Below, piece after piece: positions 10,871 to 23,404 of a stretch of DNA of 64,000 nt. Under the pieces are notes generated by a model that saw only the letters and a list, made by a program, of their open reading frames with translations, had not been told where the DNA came from and made no database searches. Source of the stretch: Calliphora vicina (lineage: Eukaryota; Arthropoda; Insecta; Diptera; Calliphoridae); assembly GCF_958450345.1 (NCBI RefSeq), contig NC_088782.1:2861501-2925500 (forward strand), written 5' to 3'. Within the stretch, counting starts at the first letter, position 1, and each line of letters begins with the position of its first letter. A program made the translations under genes and the position numbers.

Positions 10871-13033
10871 AAAATAACTTTGCTCCAATTCAGTTACAAT
10901 GTAAACTCATTTTCAAACTTTAGAGCCGATGCGGCATGGGTTAACGTTAACCAAATGATGTTAAACAGGTTCTATTTCTAATGTGATTTGGATTATAAGT
11001 TAACTTAAACAAATTTGTTTTCTAGTCGATTTAGGTTTCATTCTAGAAATATTAATTTCAGTTAAACCCATTTTTATTATTTATGTTATTTATAGTGTAT
11101 GAAACAATCTAGTGCATCTCACTGTGTGCAAATTGTTATTTATTATTGATTTTTATTTATTTATTTATTTATTTAAACAATATACATATTATTTTTTAGT
11201 TTTTTCTTTTGGCTTCGTGGGGTGTTTATTTTTATTATCAAAGTATAATTAAAATTTTTCCATTTCATTTAATCGCTCTTGTTTATTTTTACAATTTTAT
11301 TTACAAAAAGCTGATTGTTTTTTTAAGTCAACAATAATTAAAAACATTAAATATTATATTAACCAGTGAGGACGACCATATAATACCTTTAACGGGTAGA
11401 TATTGGACCTAGGATTACATGGAAAATTCAACATTCTAATTTAATCTTCATATTAAAATTTCTTATATAATCGGTGTTGTCATAGAATCCAATAGTTGTC
11501 GGAATCGGTTTTAAAAACGAAAGTTATCGGTTTCATATTCAATCTAGAATTAAAATCTTTTCATAAGTCAAATGTACTTTTTTTGTCGTTTTCAAAAATG
11601 CAGCATTGGTAAATTCTGAACTGAGCATTCTAAACATTTTAGAGGAATTTAATAATTTGATAGGAGACACTTACGATTTATAATGATAACAATCAATTTC
11701 CGGGTAGACTTGTTTCGTGCTGAGTTTCGTATCGACAATGATACAATTAATATATTTATTGGAATGCATTCAAATGCAATCTGTGCTTTAACCAAATGAT
11801 CACATTGAATCATAAATTAAATTTTAGATGTTATGGCTGGTGTGAACTTACAGTACAAACGCATGATGTTGGTGTAGGGTGTATAAAGTAATAAAATATA
11901 ATTGCATCAATAATGATGAAAATATTATGCCCACAAAAAGATGATTAATTATGCAAACTCGTAAGATACGTGTAGAATTCCTTTTTAATGTAGTTCAATG
12001 AGCCATTCTTAAAAGACCTCATTGAGTACCATGAAGAAGGGGGGCTTGTCCAACGAAAATAAATAAATAAATAGAATCATTTTATTTAATTGTCCAAATG
12101 ATAATAATAATATTATTATTATTATTTACGCACGCACATTAGAATTGTTGTTTATTTTACGCGTCATTTAAATTTGCCTATTTTAGTTTTAGTTGTTATT
12201 TAGATTTAGATTAATTAAGTAAGGTTAGTCATTTTTTGTATTTAAACTTAAATAAATTTGAAATCTCAAGTAGTGAGTCTTCTTATCTGTTAATTAAAAT
12301 GCCTGGGAATATTTTCATTGCTGTATCTGAGTAAAATACTGATCTCTTTCATCATTTATATTATCAGTATCATTTATATTAAATACAAATTAATTTTTTT
12401 ATTATTTTATTCTATATACTTGGAAATATTGTACAGAAACCTTTAAATAAGCTATTAAGATTAATTTCGTTTTGGTAAAAACGTGATGAATTCATGGCAA
12501 GAATTTCAGTTTCAACTTAAGCGGTCTATTGACTGACTGGCTATTGTCAAGTTCTCTGTTACATTATTCCATATAAAATATTTATATTTTTATTTTTAAA
12601 ATTGGACATTTCTTTGCCATCCAATTTAAGTTATAGTTTTTTTTATTTATTTAAAAATAGAATAGAGATGTTTATGTGATTTAACTCGTGCTAAAAAAAA
12701 TAACACTAAAAAACACAAAAACATTTTTCAAATTCTTATCAGTTCAAAATTTGCGTGTACTTGTACTTGTTGTCGTTGTTATTGTTTTCTAGTAAACAAG
12801 AAACTATGCAATAAATCGATTAATCGATCGGCCGTTCAAATATTCTGAATTCATTTGAAATATATGGGTTTATTCTGGGCAAAATATTAACAGTTTGAAA
12901 AAAGTATTCAGAAGATTAAGACGTGCTTGAAATTATTTTTACAATAAATAAATTATTTAAATTAATAATATTAGTAATAATAAAGAAACAAAAAGTGTTT
13001 GAAATTATTACAAAAATTAAAGTTAGTTACAAA
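10871..13033. other. region upstream of the Prat gene
   Basis: No second gene is recognised. Small simple repeats occur (TTTA run about 11150-11175; TAATAA/TATTAT run 12100-12125). The last few hundred bases should hold the promoter and 5' UTR. No clear TATA box or initiator could be assigned in such A/T-rich sequence. Confidence 0.45.
12815..12828. promoter_or_regulatory. perfect 14-bp palindrome ATCGATTAATCGAT
   Basis: It contains two ATCGAT cores as an exact palindrome about 205 bp upstream of the Prat start codon. The cores resemble the DREF-type element (TATCGATA) common in fly housekeeping promoters. The position suits a proximal promoter element. The assignment is inference from motif and place. 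Confidence 0.3.
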
Positions 13034-16000
13034 ATGAATTCCAATATTACTTCGAGTGGTAAGTTTTGAATTTGTGTATATTATTTGTGCTATTTTACTA
13101 TAAAAATATTACAAATTTTAGTGGAAATTACTGCCGATTCAACAACAGCAAATTGTTGTGGTGACAAAAGTTTGTGCAAAAAATCCTTTCCCGACAAAAA
13201 ATACAAAGAAATCCAGCCGAAGGGGAAAGACGTGTCAGGCCTTACATGTGAATGTGGTGTGTTTGCGGCAATTGCATGTGGTGATTGGCCAACACAGGTT
13301 AGTTTCAAAATTCTTTCATAATATAAATTGTGCACAAATATTCAAGACAAAAAATTAAACATTTTACAAAATTTAAATAAATGTTTAGTTTCGGTTTTAA
13401 ACAGATTTTCGGTTTTGTGCTAATTTATTAAATAGTATAATATTATAGAAACATAGTGTAATAGACGGATTTTCTGAAAGTCATAACTCAATTTGCTAGA
13501 GGATATTAAATATAGATTAGAAGGTTTCTATGACTGTCTGCTCTCTGTTACTAGCAATTATAATAATACAAATATCTTTATATTATAAAATTCAAAATTT
13601 AATAGAAATAATGTTCACACTGATTATACTTTAGAAAATATTCCGTTGAATTAGGCTTATCGAATTCTAAATATTTTTTCTTTTACTGCTTTAATTCTCT
13701 GATCTGTGCCTCAGCTATTATTACACGATTCGAATCTTGAGAATATGTATTCAGATAATCGTATTTTTAAGTTAACTGGATTTAATTTAATTAAATTAAT
13801 TAAACGCTTAAGTACTATTAGAAAAAAGTATTCAAATTGTGTAACTCATTTGTAGATCTGCTTTTTATATCCAAATACAATAGTCTAATTCACAATCTTG
13901 TGTATTTGTATTGCAAATTTATGCAATATTGTTGTATTTCTGTATATTTTTTGTTAGCAAGACCATTTACACAAGATTCTGAATTGTGCTAGTATCTTTA
14001 TCGTTTTCTCTATAATTATGTTACCGTAATAAAACAAATACCGTTACCGCTAAAATACCGTTACCGAAATAACACAAAATATAGTTTTCGTTAAAATATC
14101 GAAATAATCCAAATTAGAAGATAACTAACTTTTTGAATCGGTACTTGCAAAAATTTCAAAACTTTGAAATTTAAATAAAAAACAAAATTTATAATTTTTG
14201 TCCCAAAAATTTATTTTCGACTTTACTTTTAACGGTATTGTAGTCTGCACAGAATTTTCTGATTAAAGCCTTCATCATGAGTGGCAAGGGTATATATAAG
14301 TTTGTAATTTCTGCATTCTTCATAAGCGACCCCAAGAAGTAAAAATTCTGGATCGGTATAGATCGCAGAGTCGTTATAGCAATGTTCGTCTATATGTTGA
14401 AATAACTTACATACTTGATTCATACATCAATATATCCGAGAAAATCGGCCCACAAATGGCTGAGTTATAAAAAAACAGGGCAACCTCGATTTTTCGAATA
14501 TTTTTTAATCCGTTTTTTTTTTAATTTTAAATTAAAAAAAATTTTGAGATTTTTCATTTCAAAAATTTATGAAAAATTCAACTTTTTTTATGTATGTAAG
14601 TTCATATGTATGTATGTGAGTTCAAAAAGCTATTTTCAGCATACAGTAGATAAAACTATAATAATTTGGATAAATTATTCTTACAAAGAAAAAAACTTTG
14701 AGAAATATTATAAATGTTTTCCATTTTTATACCCTTTACCATGAGTGGAAATTTTGTCATTCCGTTTGTAATTATTCTGGATCGTTATAGATAGATATTA
14801 TGCATCGTTATATATAGCGATGTCGATATAGCCATGTCCTTCTATCCGTCTGTATGTTGCATTCAACTTTCTGTAGCCCCCAAATTACTTACATACATGA
14901 TTCATACATCAATATATCGGGAATTTTCGGTTGCTATTTAAAATCGACAAAATTGGCCCACAAATGGCTGAGCTATAAGGAAAAAATCGGAATAATCTCG
15001 ATTTTTGGCCTATTTTTGATTTATATCTGGATTACTAAGTCATTAATATAGTTAATATGGATATCTAATGATAGATATTTCAAAGTCTATTGCAACGATG
15101 TATATAAAGCTATATATAGTAAGTTGGACCTACAATGGGTCAAAATCGGGGAAAATATTTTTTTTTCATAAAAAAATTTGTTTTCTTTTTCCAAAAAACA
15201 AAAATTTTAAAAATAAAAAAAAAAAATTCAAAAAAATGTTGAAAAAAAAATTTAAAATTTTGATTACCTAAAAATATTAAAAAAAAATTATTTTAAATTA
15301 TAATTCGGCACAGCCTAATATAACTCTCTTACTTGTTCAAACACAGTTCAAAATTTTGACTTTGATTATTATACCCTACACCACCATGTCCGTCCGTCTG
15401 GCTGGCTGGTTGTCTGTCCATGTAAAACTTGTGAGCAAGTACAGGTCGCAATTTTGAAGATATTTCGATAAAATTTGGTATATATAGTTTTTTCGGCTCA
15501 ATGACCAAGCCTATTGAAACTGGCTGAAATCGGTCCATTATTTCACCTAGCCCCCATACAAATGTCCTTCCGAAATTGGACTTTATCGGTCATAAATATT
15601 TCATTTATATATGTATCTCCACAAATACCGCTCCAAATAAGTTTTATATATACAAAATTAATGTCACCAAATTTTGCATCAATTGCAGGAATTCTGTTTT
15701 GTTGGAATCCATAGAGTCCGTTTTATGCGATCACTTCGTTTCAGTTTGATTTTTATTTACTTAAGTATTTTGGAAAGCGATGTTTTTTATGCTTTTGCAC
15801 TAAAATAAGAATAAAATATTTCACCGTCTCAGAGCGTGAAGAAACTTTAAATTTGTTGGAAACAATTCTGTTGTAGTATATTGTAAATTTTACTGAAAAT
15901 TTGCGCTTTTTTATAAAACTGTAAAAGAAATAGGAAGAAAATTGTTTTTAGGTCAATAAGTCAGTATTTGTACTTAACAGGTGATTTAAGTACGGCTATA

Positions 16001-19000
16001 CTTTTGAAGTGCGAAATGTACTAGAAAAATTACAATTATTCTGGTTTACAATACATTTAGCTTGATACCCGCCTTATCGTTGAAACCTTTTAGAGTATAG
16101 GTTATTTATTTCATAGCGATTTCTATCAAAAGTGCTATAAATTTAATTTCTGTTGCAAATATAATTTTCAAACCAATTTTAGTTAAAACCTTTAACAGTT
16201 CTTTAATCTACACCTCAATACATGAAGCTTCCTATGAAAATTTTGTCATTAAAAGATTACTGAACAATTTGTTGTTTACTGACCGATTTCTACAGATCAA
16301 TGAACTGTAATGACATCAATAATTCTTTAGCTGAAATTCGTGTTCGAATTATTGTTATTGTTTTCGATTTTCTTGTGCTAGGGATTTAAATGCGTAAACA
16401 TGTTTTTGTTGTTTTGCAAAACATTTATGGCATTTTAATAATTATTAAAAACAATAACAATTATATGACGTACAACAACAAAAAAATGTCCTTATCACTC
16501 ACGCTCCAAAGACATACAAATATTGCACATGTACTGCAATTAAATTTAATGAGCACTAGAAGAACACCAATGAAAGAAATTGAGAATTTTTTATTTGTTA
16601 CTAATGTAAATTTAATTAAATGTGCTGCTGCTATTGACAACAGCAGCAGCAAAACACACACTTTTTTACTGATAACAATTTCCAATAAAATGTTTTTAAT
16701 TTTTTGTTTAATTTGTTTATACTTGTTCACAGATTGATATCGCTCAAGTCATCTGTTTGGGTCTGGTTGCCTTGCAACATCGTGGTCAAGAATCGGCTGG
16801 CATTGCAACCAGTGATGGCAAATCATCGAAAAAATTCAATGTCCACAAGGGCATGGGCATGATTAACAATCTGTTTAATGATGATGCCATCAAGAAATTG
16901 CGGGGAAATTTGGGAATTGGTCATACACGTTACTCCACAGCCGCCGCCTCTGAAATGGTTAATTGCCAGCCATTTGTGGTGCATACCTCGCACGGAGCTT
17001 TGGCTATAGCCCACAATGGAGAGTTGGTGAATTGTGAACAGTTGAGGAGAGAGGTAAGTGTTTGTTTAATATGGTGACATGTCATGGAAAACTATTTTAA
17101 ACTTTATTTTATTTAACAGGTTTTGGATCGTGGTGTTGGTTTATCTACCCACAGTGACAGTGAACTGATTGCCCAGTCACTGTGCTGTGCGCCCGAAGAT
17201 GTTTCTGAACATGATGGCCCCAATTGGCCGGCACGTATACGTCACTTTATGACATTGGCTCCGTTATCCTATTCCCTGGTCGTTATGCACAAAGATAAAA
17301 TCTATGCAGTACGTGATTCCTATGGCAATCGTCCTTTGTGTCTTGGCAAAATTGTGCCCATTACTTTGGGTGCTGGTAATGTTGAAGAGTGTCCAGCCGA
17401 GGGTTGGGTGGTGTCCAGTGAAAGTTGTGGTTTCCTCTCCATCGGAGCACGTTATGTGCGTGAGGTGGAGCCGGGTGAGATTGTGGAATTAACACGCAAC
17501 GGTTTTCGCACGGTGGACATTGTGGAGAGACCTGATTATAAGCATATGGCTTTTTGTATTTTCGAATATGTGTATTTTGCTCGCAGTGATTCTACGTTTG
17601 AGGGTCAAATGGTTTATTCGGTTAGGGAGCAGTGTGGTCGTGAGTTATTTAGAGAATCTCCCGTGGCAGCAGATATTGTTAGTTCCGTGCCGGAATCTGG
17701 TACAGCAGCGGCGCATGGTTATGCCAGAGAGGTATGTTTTCAATTAAACTTATTAGAAATAAAATTTCTTATGTCCTATTTCTTATTTGTAGTCTGGTTT
17801 ACCATTTTCCGAAGTTTTGTGCAAGAATCGTTATGTAGGCCGTACCTTCATTCAACCTTCTAATCGCTTAAGGAAATTGGGTGTGGCAAAGAAATTTGGT
17901 GCTTTGTCGGCAAATTGTGAGGGTAAACGTGTGGTTCTTATTGACGATTCTATAGTGCGTGGCAATACAATTGGCCCCATTATCAAATTGTTAAAGGATG
18001 CTGGTGCCACAGAGGTGCACATACGTATTGCCAGTCCTCCCTTGTTATATCCCTGTTATATGGGCATCAATATTCCCACCAGAGAAGAACTGATAGCTAA
18101 TAAACTGAATCCCAGTGAATTGGCCAAATATGTGGGTAAGTAACTTTATTAATAACCCTGTCCAACAGCATTTTTGGAACAGAATATCGAACCTATAATT
18201 CTGAAAGGGCATTTTGAGTAGATTATTTTTGTAGAATAAACTTATAGTCCAGCTGGTCTGAATTTTTTTTACAGTTGGTGAAAGATTTAATTTTTTGGTC
18301 GAAGGGATACTAAATGAAAAAATGAAAAAAATGTTGTAAGTTAATGTCTGAGAGAATTCTTATTGACAGAGATATATGGTGTAATTTTATGAGGATCATT
18401 TTTGTGGATGATATTAACCCACTAGCTTCTTTCTTTAGGTGTCAATTTGACCCCCTTTTCGATAAAATCAAAAAAGTCCTTTCAAGGACATCTAAGGATC
18501 CGAATATTCCACGAAAATGTTTGTCGGAAAATATCATTGAGGGTCTACAAAGATACCAAAGTTGTAAATAAAGCTCTTTACGGTTAATTAGAAAAATTAC
18601 AAGAAACTTTGGGTCTCACATTTTTTAAAAAATCGAATGAGCTGATATTAAAAATATAAATAGTCCTTGAGAAGATCTACAAAAACCATACATATGTATG
18701 TAAGTTATCACTTTTAGGTCAAGAGATATTTAGGTTTATTATACCCTTCACCTTCGTGAGAAGGGTATATATAAGTTTGTCATTCCGTTTGTAATTTCTA
18801 CATTTTTCATTTCCGACCCTATAAAGTATATATGTATATTCTGGATCGTTATAGATAGCGGAGTCGATTAAGCCATGTCCGTCTGTCTGTCTGTTGAAAT
18901 CAATTTTCTGAAGACCCCAGATATCTTCGGGATCCAAATCTTCAATAATTCTGTCAGACATGCTTTCGAGAAGTTTGCTATTTAAAATCAGCAAAATCGG

Positions 19001-20882
19001 TCCATAAATAACGGAGATATGAGCAAAAAACCGGGACAACCTCGATTTTTGATCTATATCTGGATTACTAAGTCATTAATATAGACATTATGGATATCTA
19101 ATGATAGATATTTTAAAGTCCATTGAAACGATGTAGATAAGGCTATAATTGTAAGTTGGACCTACAATGGGTCAAAATCGGGAAAAATATTTTTTAACCC
19201 GAATTTTTTTTTCATCAAACAATTTTTTTTGTCATACATTTTTTTTCAAAAAAAAAAAAAAAAATTAAAAACTAAAAAAAATAAATTTAAAAAAAAAATT
19301 GGAAAAAACTTTTTTTAAAAAACAATTTAAAAAAAAAAAAATTTGAAAAACAAAAAGTATAATTTGGTGAAGGGTATATAAGATTCGGCACAGCCAAATA
19401 TAGCTCTCTTACTTGTTTTTTTTTTTTTTTTTAATTTTGCTCGATCTTAGATATGTCGGGCCTACGGAGATTCGAATTTTTTTTAAATATCATCTATATT
19501 TGCGATAAAATTTCGAATACAATAAAACAACTTGCTAACGGTTTTCTTGTCCCTGTAAAATCCAAAGTTGGAACATGTAAAAATGGCCGTATTTTTTAAA
19601 GGTTCCCTGTGATGGTCTGGTCAGATTTCAGGAGCTCATAATAGATAGGACCCCTTACCTTCCACCAAATACAGATCATTACTTTCGAGCCATGGTAGGC
19701 GTTCATATTGTTCAGGTTACGATGATTTTCGTCAAACAACCCGAATGTGAACAAAAGAGCGTAATAGAGCGTAAAAATACTCACAATTCATTCAGTTTCT
19801 TGATGTTGTTGTGGATATTTTATTTTTTACCCTGAAGAGCACACAAATTAAATGCCTCTTTTTGCCTACCAATGCTTTAGAGCCATGGATTCGGCTGTTC
19901 AAATACGACCTCTTACGCTTCGGTTAATCGCAATGGGTCCATTTCTCATCGCAAGTAATGATTAGGTGCAAAAATGATTTTCTTATAGCGTCCACGCATA
20001 ATTTCCGACATGCAAAATCGTCTTTCAAGGATTTTTGGCTTAAATTCGTATGGTACCCAATTTTACTGCTTTTGAATGAATCGTGAATGAATTTTCCTTC
20101 CGTTTCAAAATCACCACTTCTGAACAATACATTGAAACCGATGAGACACACCATAAGCTTCGATAAGCAATCGATGTGATTCAGCGGCACTTTTTTTCCC
20201 GCATATGACGCTTTGTTGGCACAAAATTCGAAATTTTTTAAGCAAAAAACGCTTTGTTGTTTACACTATAATGTGCAATAACTAAGTGGGAATAAATTAT
20301 TCCCACATTTTTAAGTCATACACCCAATAAAAATATAGCAAAACAAAACCTAATTCATTGAATAAAAATAATTTGGCAACAATTTAGCGTCAGAAGGCTC
20401 CCAAAATATCAAAACTCCCGGTATTATTGGAGATTTATACAAACAATTCAAGATTAGTTATTCGCGAAAAATCTGCGGATTTATTTTTACAAATCACTGG
20501 ATTTTAGGAATTGGATCCCTAATAAGGAACCATAATATATATGCTTTATAGGGTCGCAAATGATTATTGTAGAAACTACTTGATTTCCTTCTATTTAGGG
20601 ATAACGAGAAAATCAGCAAGTTATCAATAGTACTAAATTTCAAATATTTTCGAAGCCATTGGTATTGAAATTATAAAATTTTTATTTGTTTTTATGTAGT
20701 TATTATTAACATTTGCATTTCTGTTTTCAGGTGCCGATAGTTTGACCTATTTAAGTGTGGATGGTTTAGTTCGCGCTGTGCAATACAGCAAAGCCGTTTC
20801 AAATCCCATTAAATCTGGCTACTGTACGGCTTGTTTGACTGGAGAGTATCCTGGTGGGCTGCCAGAAGAACTGAGTTGGTAG
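13034..20882 (+). CDS. Prat: amidophosphoribosyltransferase (glutamine PRPP amidotransferase), six exons
   Basis: This enzyme catalyses the first committed step of de novo purine synthesis: PRPP plus glutamine gives 5-phosphoribosylamine, in the cytosol. Coding exons are 13034-13058, 13122-13297, 16733-17053, 17120-17731, 17793-18135 and 20731-20882. All introns are GT-AG, the phases agree, and the frame closes at 542 residues with TAG. Residues 1-52 look like a cleaved propeptide. Cys53 in ECGVF would be the Ntn nucleophile. HRGQESAG, GHTRYST, HNGEL and HSDSEL mark the glutaminase domain. LIDDSIVRGNT (about 427-437) is the PRPP loop. Cys320, Cys466, Cys524 and Cys527 fit the 4Fe-4S ligands. 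ATG 13034 has the fly-like context acaaaATG. The residue after CGVF is Ala where Gly is usual. From memory, Drosophila has an intronless Prat and an intron-bearing Prat2; this copy resembles the latter in having introns. Confidence 0.95.
14022..14105 (-). repeat. GGTAACGG-type short repeat cluster
   Basis: Repeated 'taccgttaccg' units. The same motif clusters at 49705-49800 and 51975-52165 on the other strand. Confidence 0.5.
14262..14727 (+). mobile_element. decayed Helentron-derived (DINE-1/HINE-like) element
   Basis: It begins like the other copies ('catgagtggcaagggtatat', 'taagtttgtaattt') and keeps 'attctggatcg', 'gcccacaaatggctgag' and the A/T-rich 3' part. It lacks the terminal hairpin. 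It lies directly before a second copy in the same orientation. Confidence 0.5.
14728..15337 (+). mobile_element. Helentron-derived (DINE-1/HINE-like) element
   Basis: It runs from 'ataccctttaccatgagtgg' through a short GTCY-like tract ('ccatgtccttctatccgtct') and an A/T-rich stretch. The subterminal hairpin here is ATTCGGCACAGCCTAAT, and the end is CTCTCTTACTTGTT. It has no coding capacity. The class assignment rests on the GTCY tract plus 3' hairpin known from fly Helentron derivatives. Confidence 0.55.
15366..15715 (+). mobile_element. second GTCY-bearing repeat family, fragment
   Basis: It starts 'ttataccctacaccaccatg', then 'tccgtccgtctggctggct' and 'ttgtctgtccatgt'. Downstream are 'acaggtcgcaattttgaaga' and 'gaaatcggtccattatttca'. 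It resembles a GTCY-core fly repeat but differs in sequence from the neighbouring copies. No coding sequence. Confidence 0.5.
18738..19417 (+). mobile_element. Helentron-derived (DINE-1/HINE-like) element in Prat intron 5
   Basis: This is the most complete copy. The 5' end ATACCCTTCACC is matched by the subterminal inverted GGTGAAGGGTAT near 19366. The GTCY tract is 'ccatgtccgtctgtctgtct' (about 18872-18891). An A/T-rich block follows, then the hairpin ATTCGGCACAGCCAAAT and the end ACTTGTT. It is non-autonomous. Confidence 0.6.
19597..20327 (-). pseudogene. mariner transposase pseudogene in Prat intron 5
   Basis: The 5' terminal repeat is kept: reversed it reads TTGGGTGTATGACTTAAAAA, next to a TA at 20328-20329. 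The minus strand then gives degraded transposase: 'VLFRSGDFETEGK', the 'SFLHLIITCDEKWTH' catalytic region (first Asp in CDEKW), and 'MICIWWKVRGPIYYELLK'. Stops and deletions remove most of the N-terminal domain, and the element is truncated after the WW segment. It lies antisense within the Prat intron and cannot encode an active enzyme. Confidence 0.85.
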
Positions 20883-21023
20883 TTATCTCCCCTGAGCTCA
20901 CAAATATTATAAACCTTTAATAGATTAGCTGTATATTTATGTAAAATAAGTTTAATTTAATTTTTTTTTTTTTTTGTAAATGTATTTTATTACCACTAAA
21001 AATATGCATAATACTCATATAGA

Positions 21024-21029
21024 AATAAA
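21024..21029 (+). terminator. candidate Prat polyadenylation signal AATAAA
   Basis: AATAAA lies 142 bases after the Prat stop codon, downstream of a T-rich run. A second AATAAA is at 21080-21085. Either could define the 3' end. Confidence 0.5.
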
Positions 21030-23404
21030 CATAATGTTGTCATAATATTTAAAAATTATGCAAAATTAAAAAAAAGATGAATAAAAAAAACACTGAGACA
21101 GAATTTAATCTTAATATTAAGTTGAAATAATCAAATGTTTACATAACTTGGGTGCAGGTTATTATGCCTAATTTGACACTCACAGCTTTAGATATATTCA
21201 ACCACATTCGCACACCATCCTTGACATTTTTCTTACACTCTTAAATAATTCGATATTTTTTTTGTTTTCATCATGTTTGAGCATTTAGCAGCTACTGCTG
21301 CTGCTGTTGTTTCATGTCACTTTAAATGCAAATTTCAAATTTCATTTGCCAAGTTATACGACATAATTATCCTGTCACATGATTATATTTTTCCTACATT
21401 CCTTCCTTTAAATTGTAAATATGTACTCGTGTGTATGTCCTGTGTGTGAGAATTGTTTGTGTTTTTTTTCATTTAAATATGTATGTAATAATATTTTTTA
21501 TTTTAGCAAACGTTAAGGAAATTTATGCAATATGTTTCTTTATAATGTCATCATCATCTTCATCAGTGGTTGTTTAAAGGCCTCTTACCAAAAGGCGTTA
21601 ACATTTAGAGGAAAATAAAAAATATAAACTAAGGCGCAAATAGGAATAAAAACAAGATACAATAATATGAAAATAAAGGAAATTGAATTCATAAGAAAAA
21701 TTTCTAATGCTGCTACGTATAACCACAGATATTTCTAGCAACACTGCAAATGTAATGAATAAGGTAATGTTAAGTAAGTAATTGTCACAATTAGTTTATT
21801 ACTGGAAGTATGTCAGGAATCATAAGTTATATAATGATATAAATGGTTTGCGTAGGTTCAGAAAATATTGATTCATTATATCATACTGATTCCTGTTGAC
21901 AAAAAAGCAAACCCTGTTTTGCATTTTTAATATTTTTGGTGACAAGCAAAAGGAGGTATCCTGCTAAATATTTATTTATTTTGGAATCGACCTTATGTAA
22001 CTAAATCACAGTATATTGTACTGCGTACGTATGCTGTTTTAGACTTTTAACTAGATTTGCTTAAGCATGACTTGTCAGTTTGTATCTTGTTCTCCTTTTA
22101 TTTTTTTCATTTTGTGTAAACAATGGCTAAACACTCTAAACGGGCGTTTAATCCTGTGGATTTTTTTCACTCGGTGTCATCATTATATTGTTATGGGTTC
22201 TTTTTCATTTTGCAAATAATTTTTGCAAAAATGTCAAAACTTCCTTACTCCCCCAGTCAAGAATTGCGTAAAGGTTTTTGGAAAATTTTGTTTGTGCAAA
22301 AGTCTGAGAAGTTTGTTTAAGAAAAAAAATTGTGGGTATGTGTGTACTAGTATATTGTTTTTAGTGTTTTCAAGTTGATTAATTTTTTGCGATTTTCTAA
22401 AATGAAAAATAAACAAAATAACTACAACCGGCAAAAGAACATTTTGTTATTATAAGAATATTATTTCATTTAGTATAAGATTTGCAAATGCTTTTTTTCT
22501 GTCTCCTTTATGGACATATTAAGATGGACTGGTTCAATAAATACATGGAGACAAATATAATTAAAGTGCAATTATTTAGAGATTTCTTGCAATATTGACG
22601 TATTTCAAACAAAATTGATATGATAATTGACAGTCATTTTAAATTCCTTCAATTTTTGTAAAAAATATAAAGGACTATGATCTAATGCTGTCGCAAATAT
22701 CTCAATAAATTTAAATGCTCATTTTAAAATCCATAAAAAAATCAGCTTTGCAGCAATAAAAAACTATCAAACATATAAAACAGACACTTTTTTGAAAGAC
22801 TGCCACACCCGTATGACAACCAAAATGTTGACAGCAATTTTTTTTTTCATTTCGTTTTTTTCAGATGCTCAGGAGGAGTTTTCTCAACTTCATAGAAAAC
22901 ACATTTTCTTTAACAGTAACTGCTTTTTTTTTAAACGACCACTAGTATTACTACCACAAGCATACAAAAGCGCCACAAAACATGCTTTAGAAAAATACAC
23001 ATTTTTAATAACGGTTTTAGAGCAACAAACATTCGCTCACACACATTAAAAAGGAAGGAAGGAAGAATTGAAAGGTTGCGTAGCGACAAAAGATGTAGAG
23101 TAGAAAAAAAGGCAACAAAAATGTACTTGCAGACAAACGATGTTGCTATTGTTCTTGTTGATGATAAAGGAAGTTATGTAAATTAATGTTTACTCAACAT
23201 CTTTTTTCTGAAATGAAAATAAAAAAAAATAAATTTTCTTTTAAACACACTCACTCTCACATACTTGCTGTAGTTATATGAAATAAATAATAAAAAAAAA
23301 CTCAATGCCGTCAACAAAGGCGTATTTGCGGCTGTGGCTTTTGTTTTGTGTACCCTACATTAGCATTGGTAAGTAATACTTCTTTTTAAAGAAAAGAAAC
23401 GATA
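21030..23404. other. spacer downstream of Prat
   Basis: No gene recognised. The moderately complex sequence around 21150-21500 may be regulatory, but nothing specific can be named. Confidence 0.45.

Larger units (their letters stand above)
13298..16732 (+). other. Prat intron 2 (3.4 kb), transposon-rich
   Basis: It is bounded by CAG|GTTAGT and TTCACAG|ATT, between the codons for Gln67 and Ile68. It contains a GGTAACGG-type repeat (14022-14105) and three Helentron-like segments (14262-15715). The remainder is A/T-rich with no recognised gene; the opposing 115- and 89-residue frames at 16390-16737 are chance. Confidence 0.8.

Noticed and set aside
10871..10960. Similarity between 10915-10960 and 45178-45225 ('gcggcaccagttacc'-like), possibly a shared element end
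   Set aside because: The match is short and patchy, and no partner inverted repeat was found at either place.
13085..13321. Alternative Prat start inside intron 1 (Met in 'MCYFTIKILQ')
   Set aside because: The exon 1 donor and the exon 2 acceptor are good, and the upstream ATG has a better context. Reading through intron 1 from exon 1 meets TGA at once.
16390..16737. Opposed open frames of 115 (+) and 89 (-) residues just before Prat exon 3
   Set aside because: They lie in intron 2, run into the acceptor site, and encode A/T-driven sequence. The conserved protein starts exactly at the AG.
17304..17747. Extra open frames in other phases within Prat exon 4
   Set aside because: They are shadows of the conserved reading frame, with no homology of their own.
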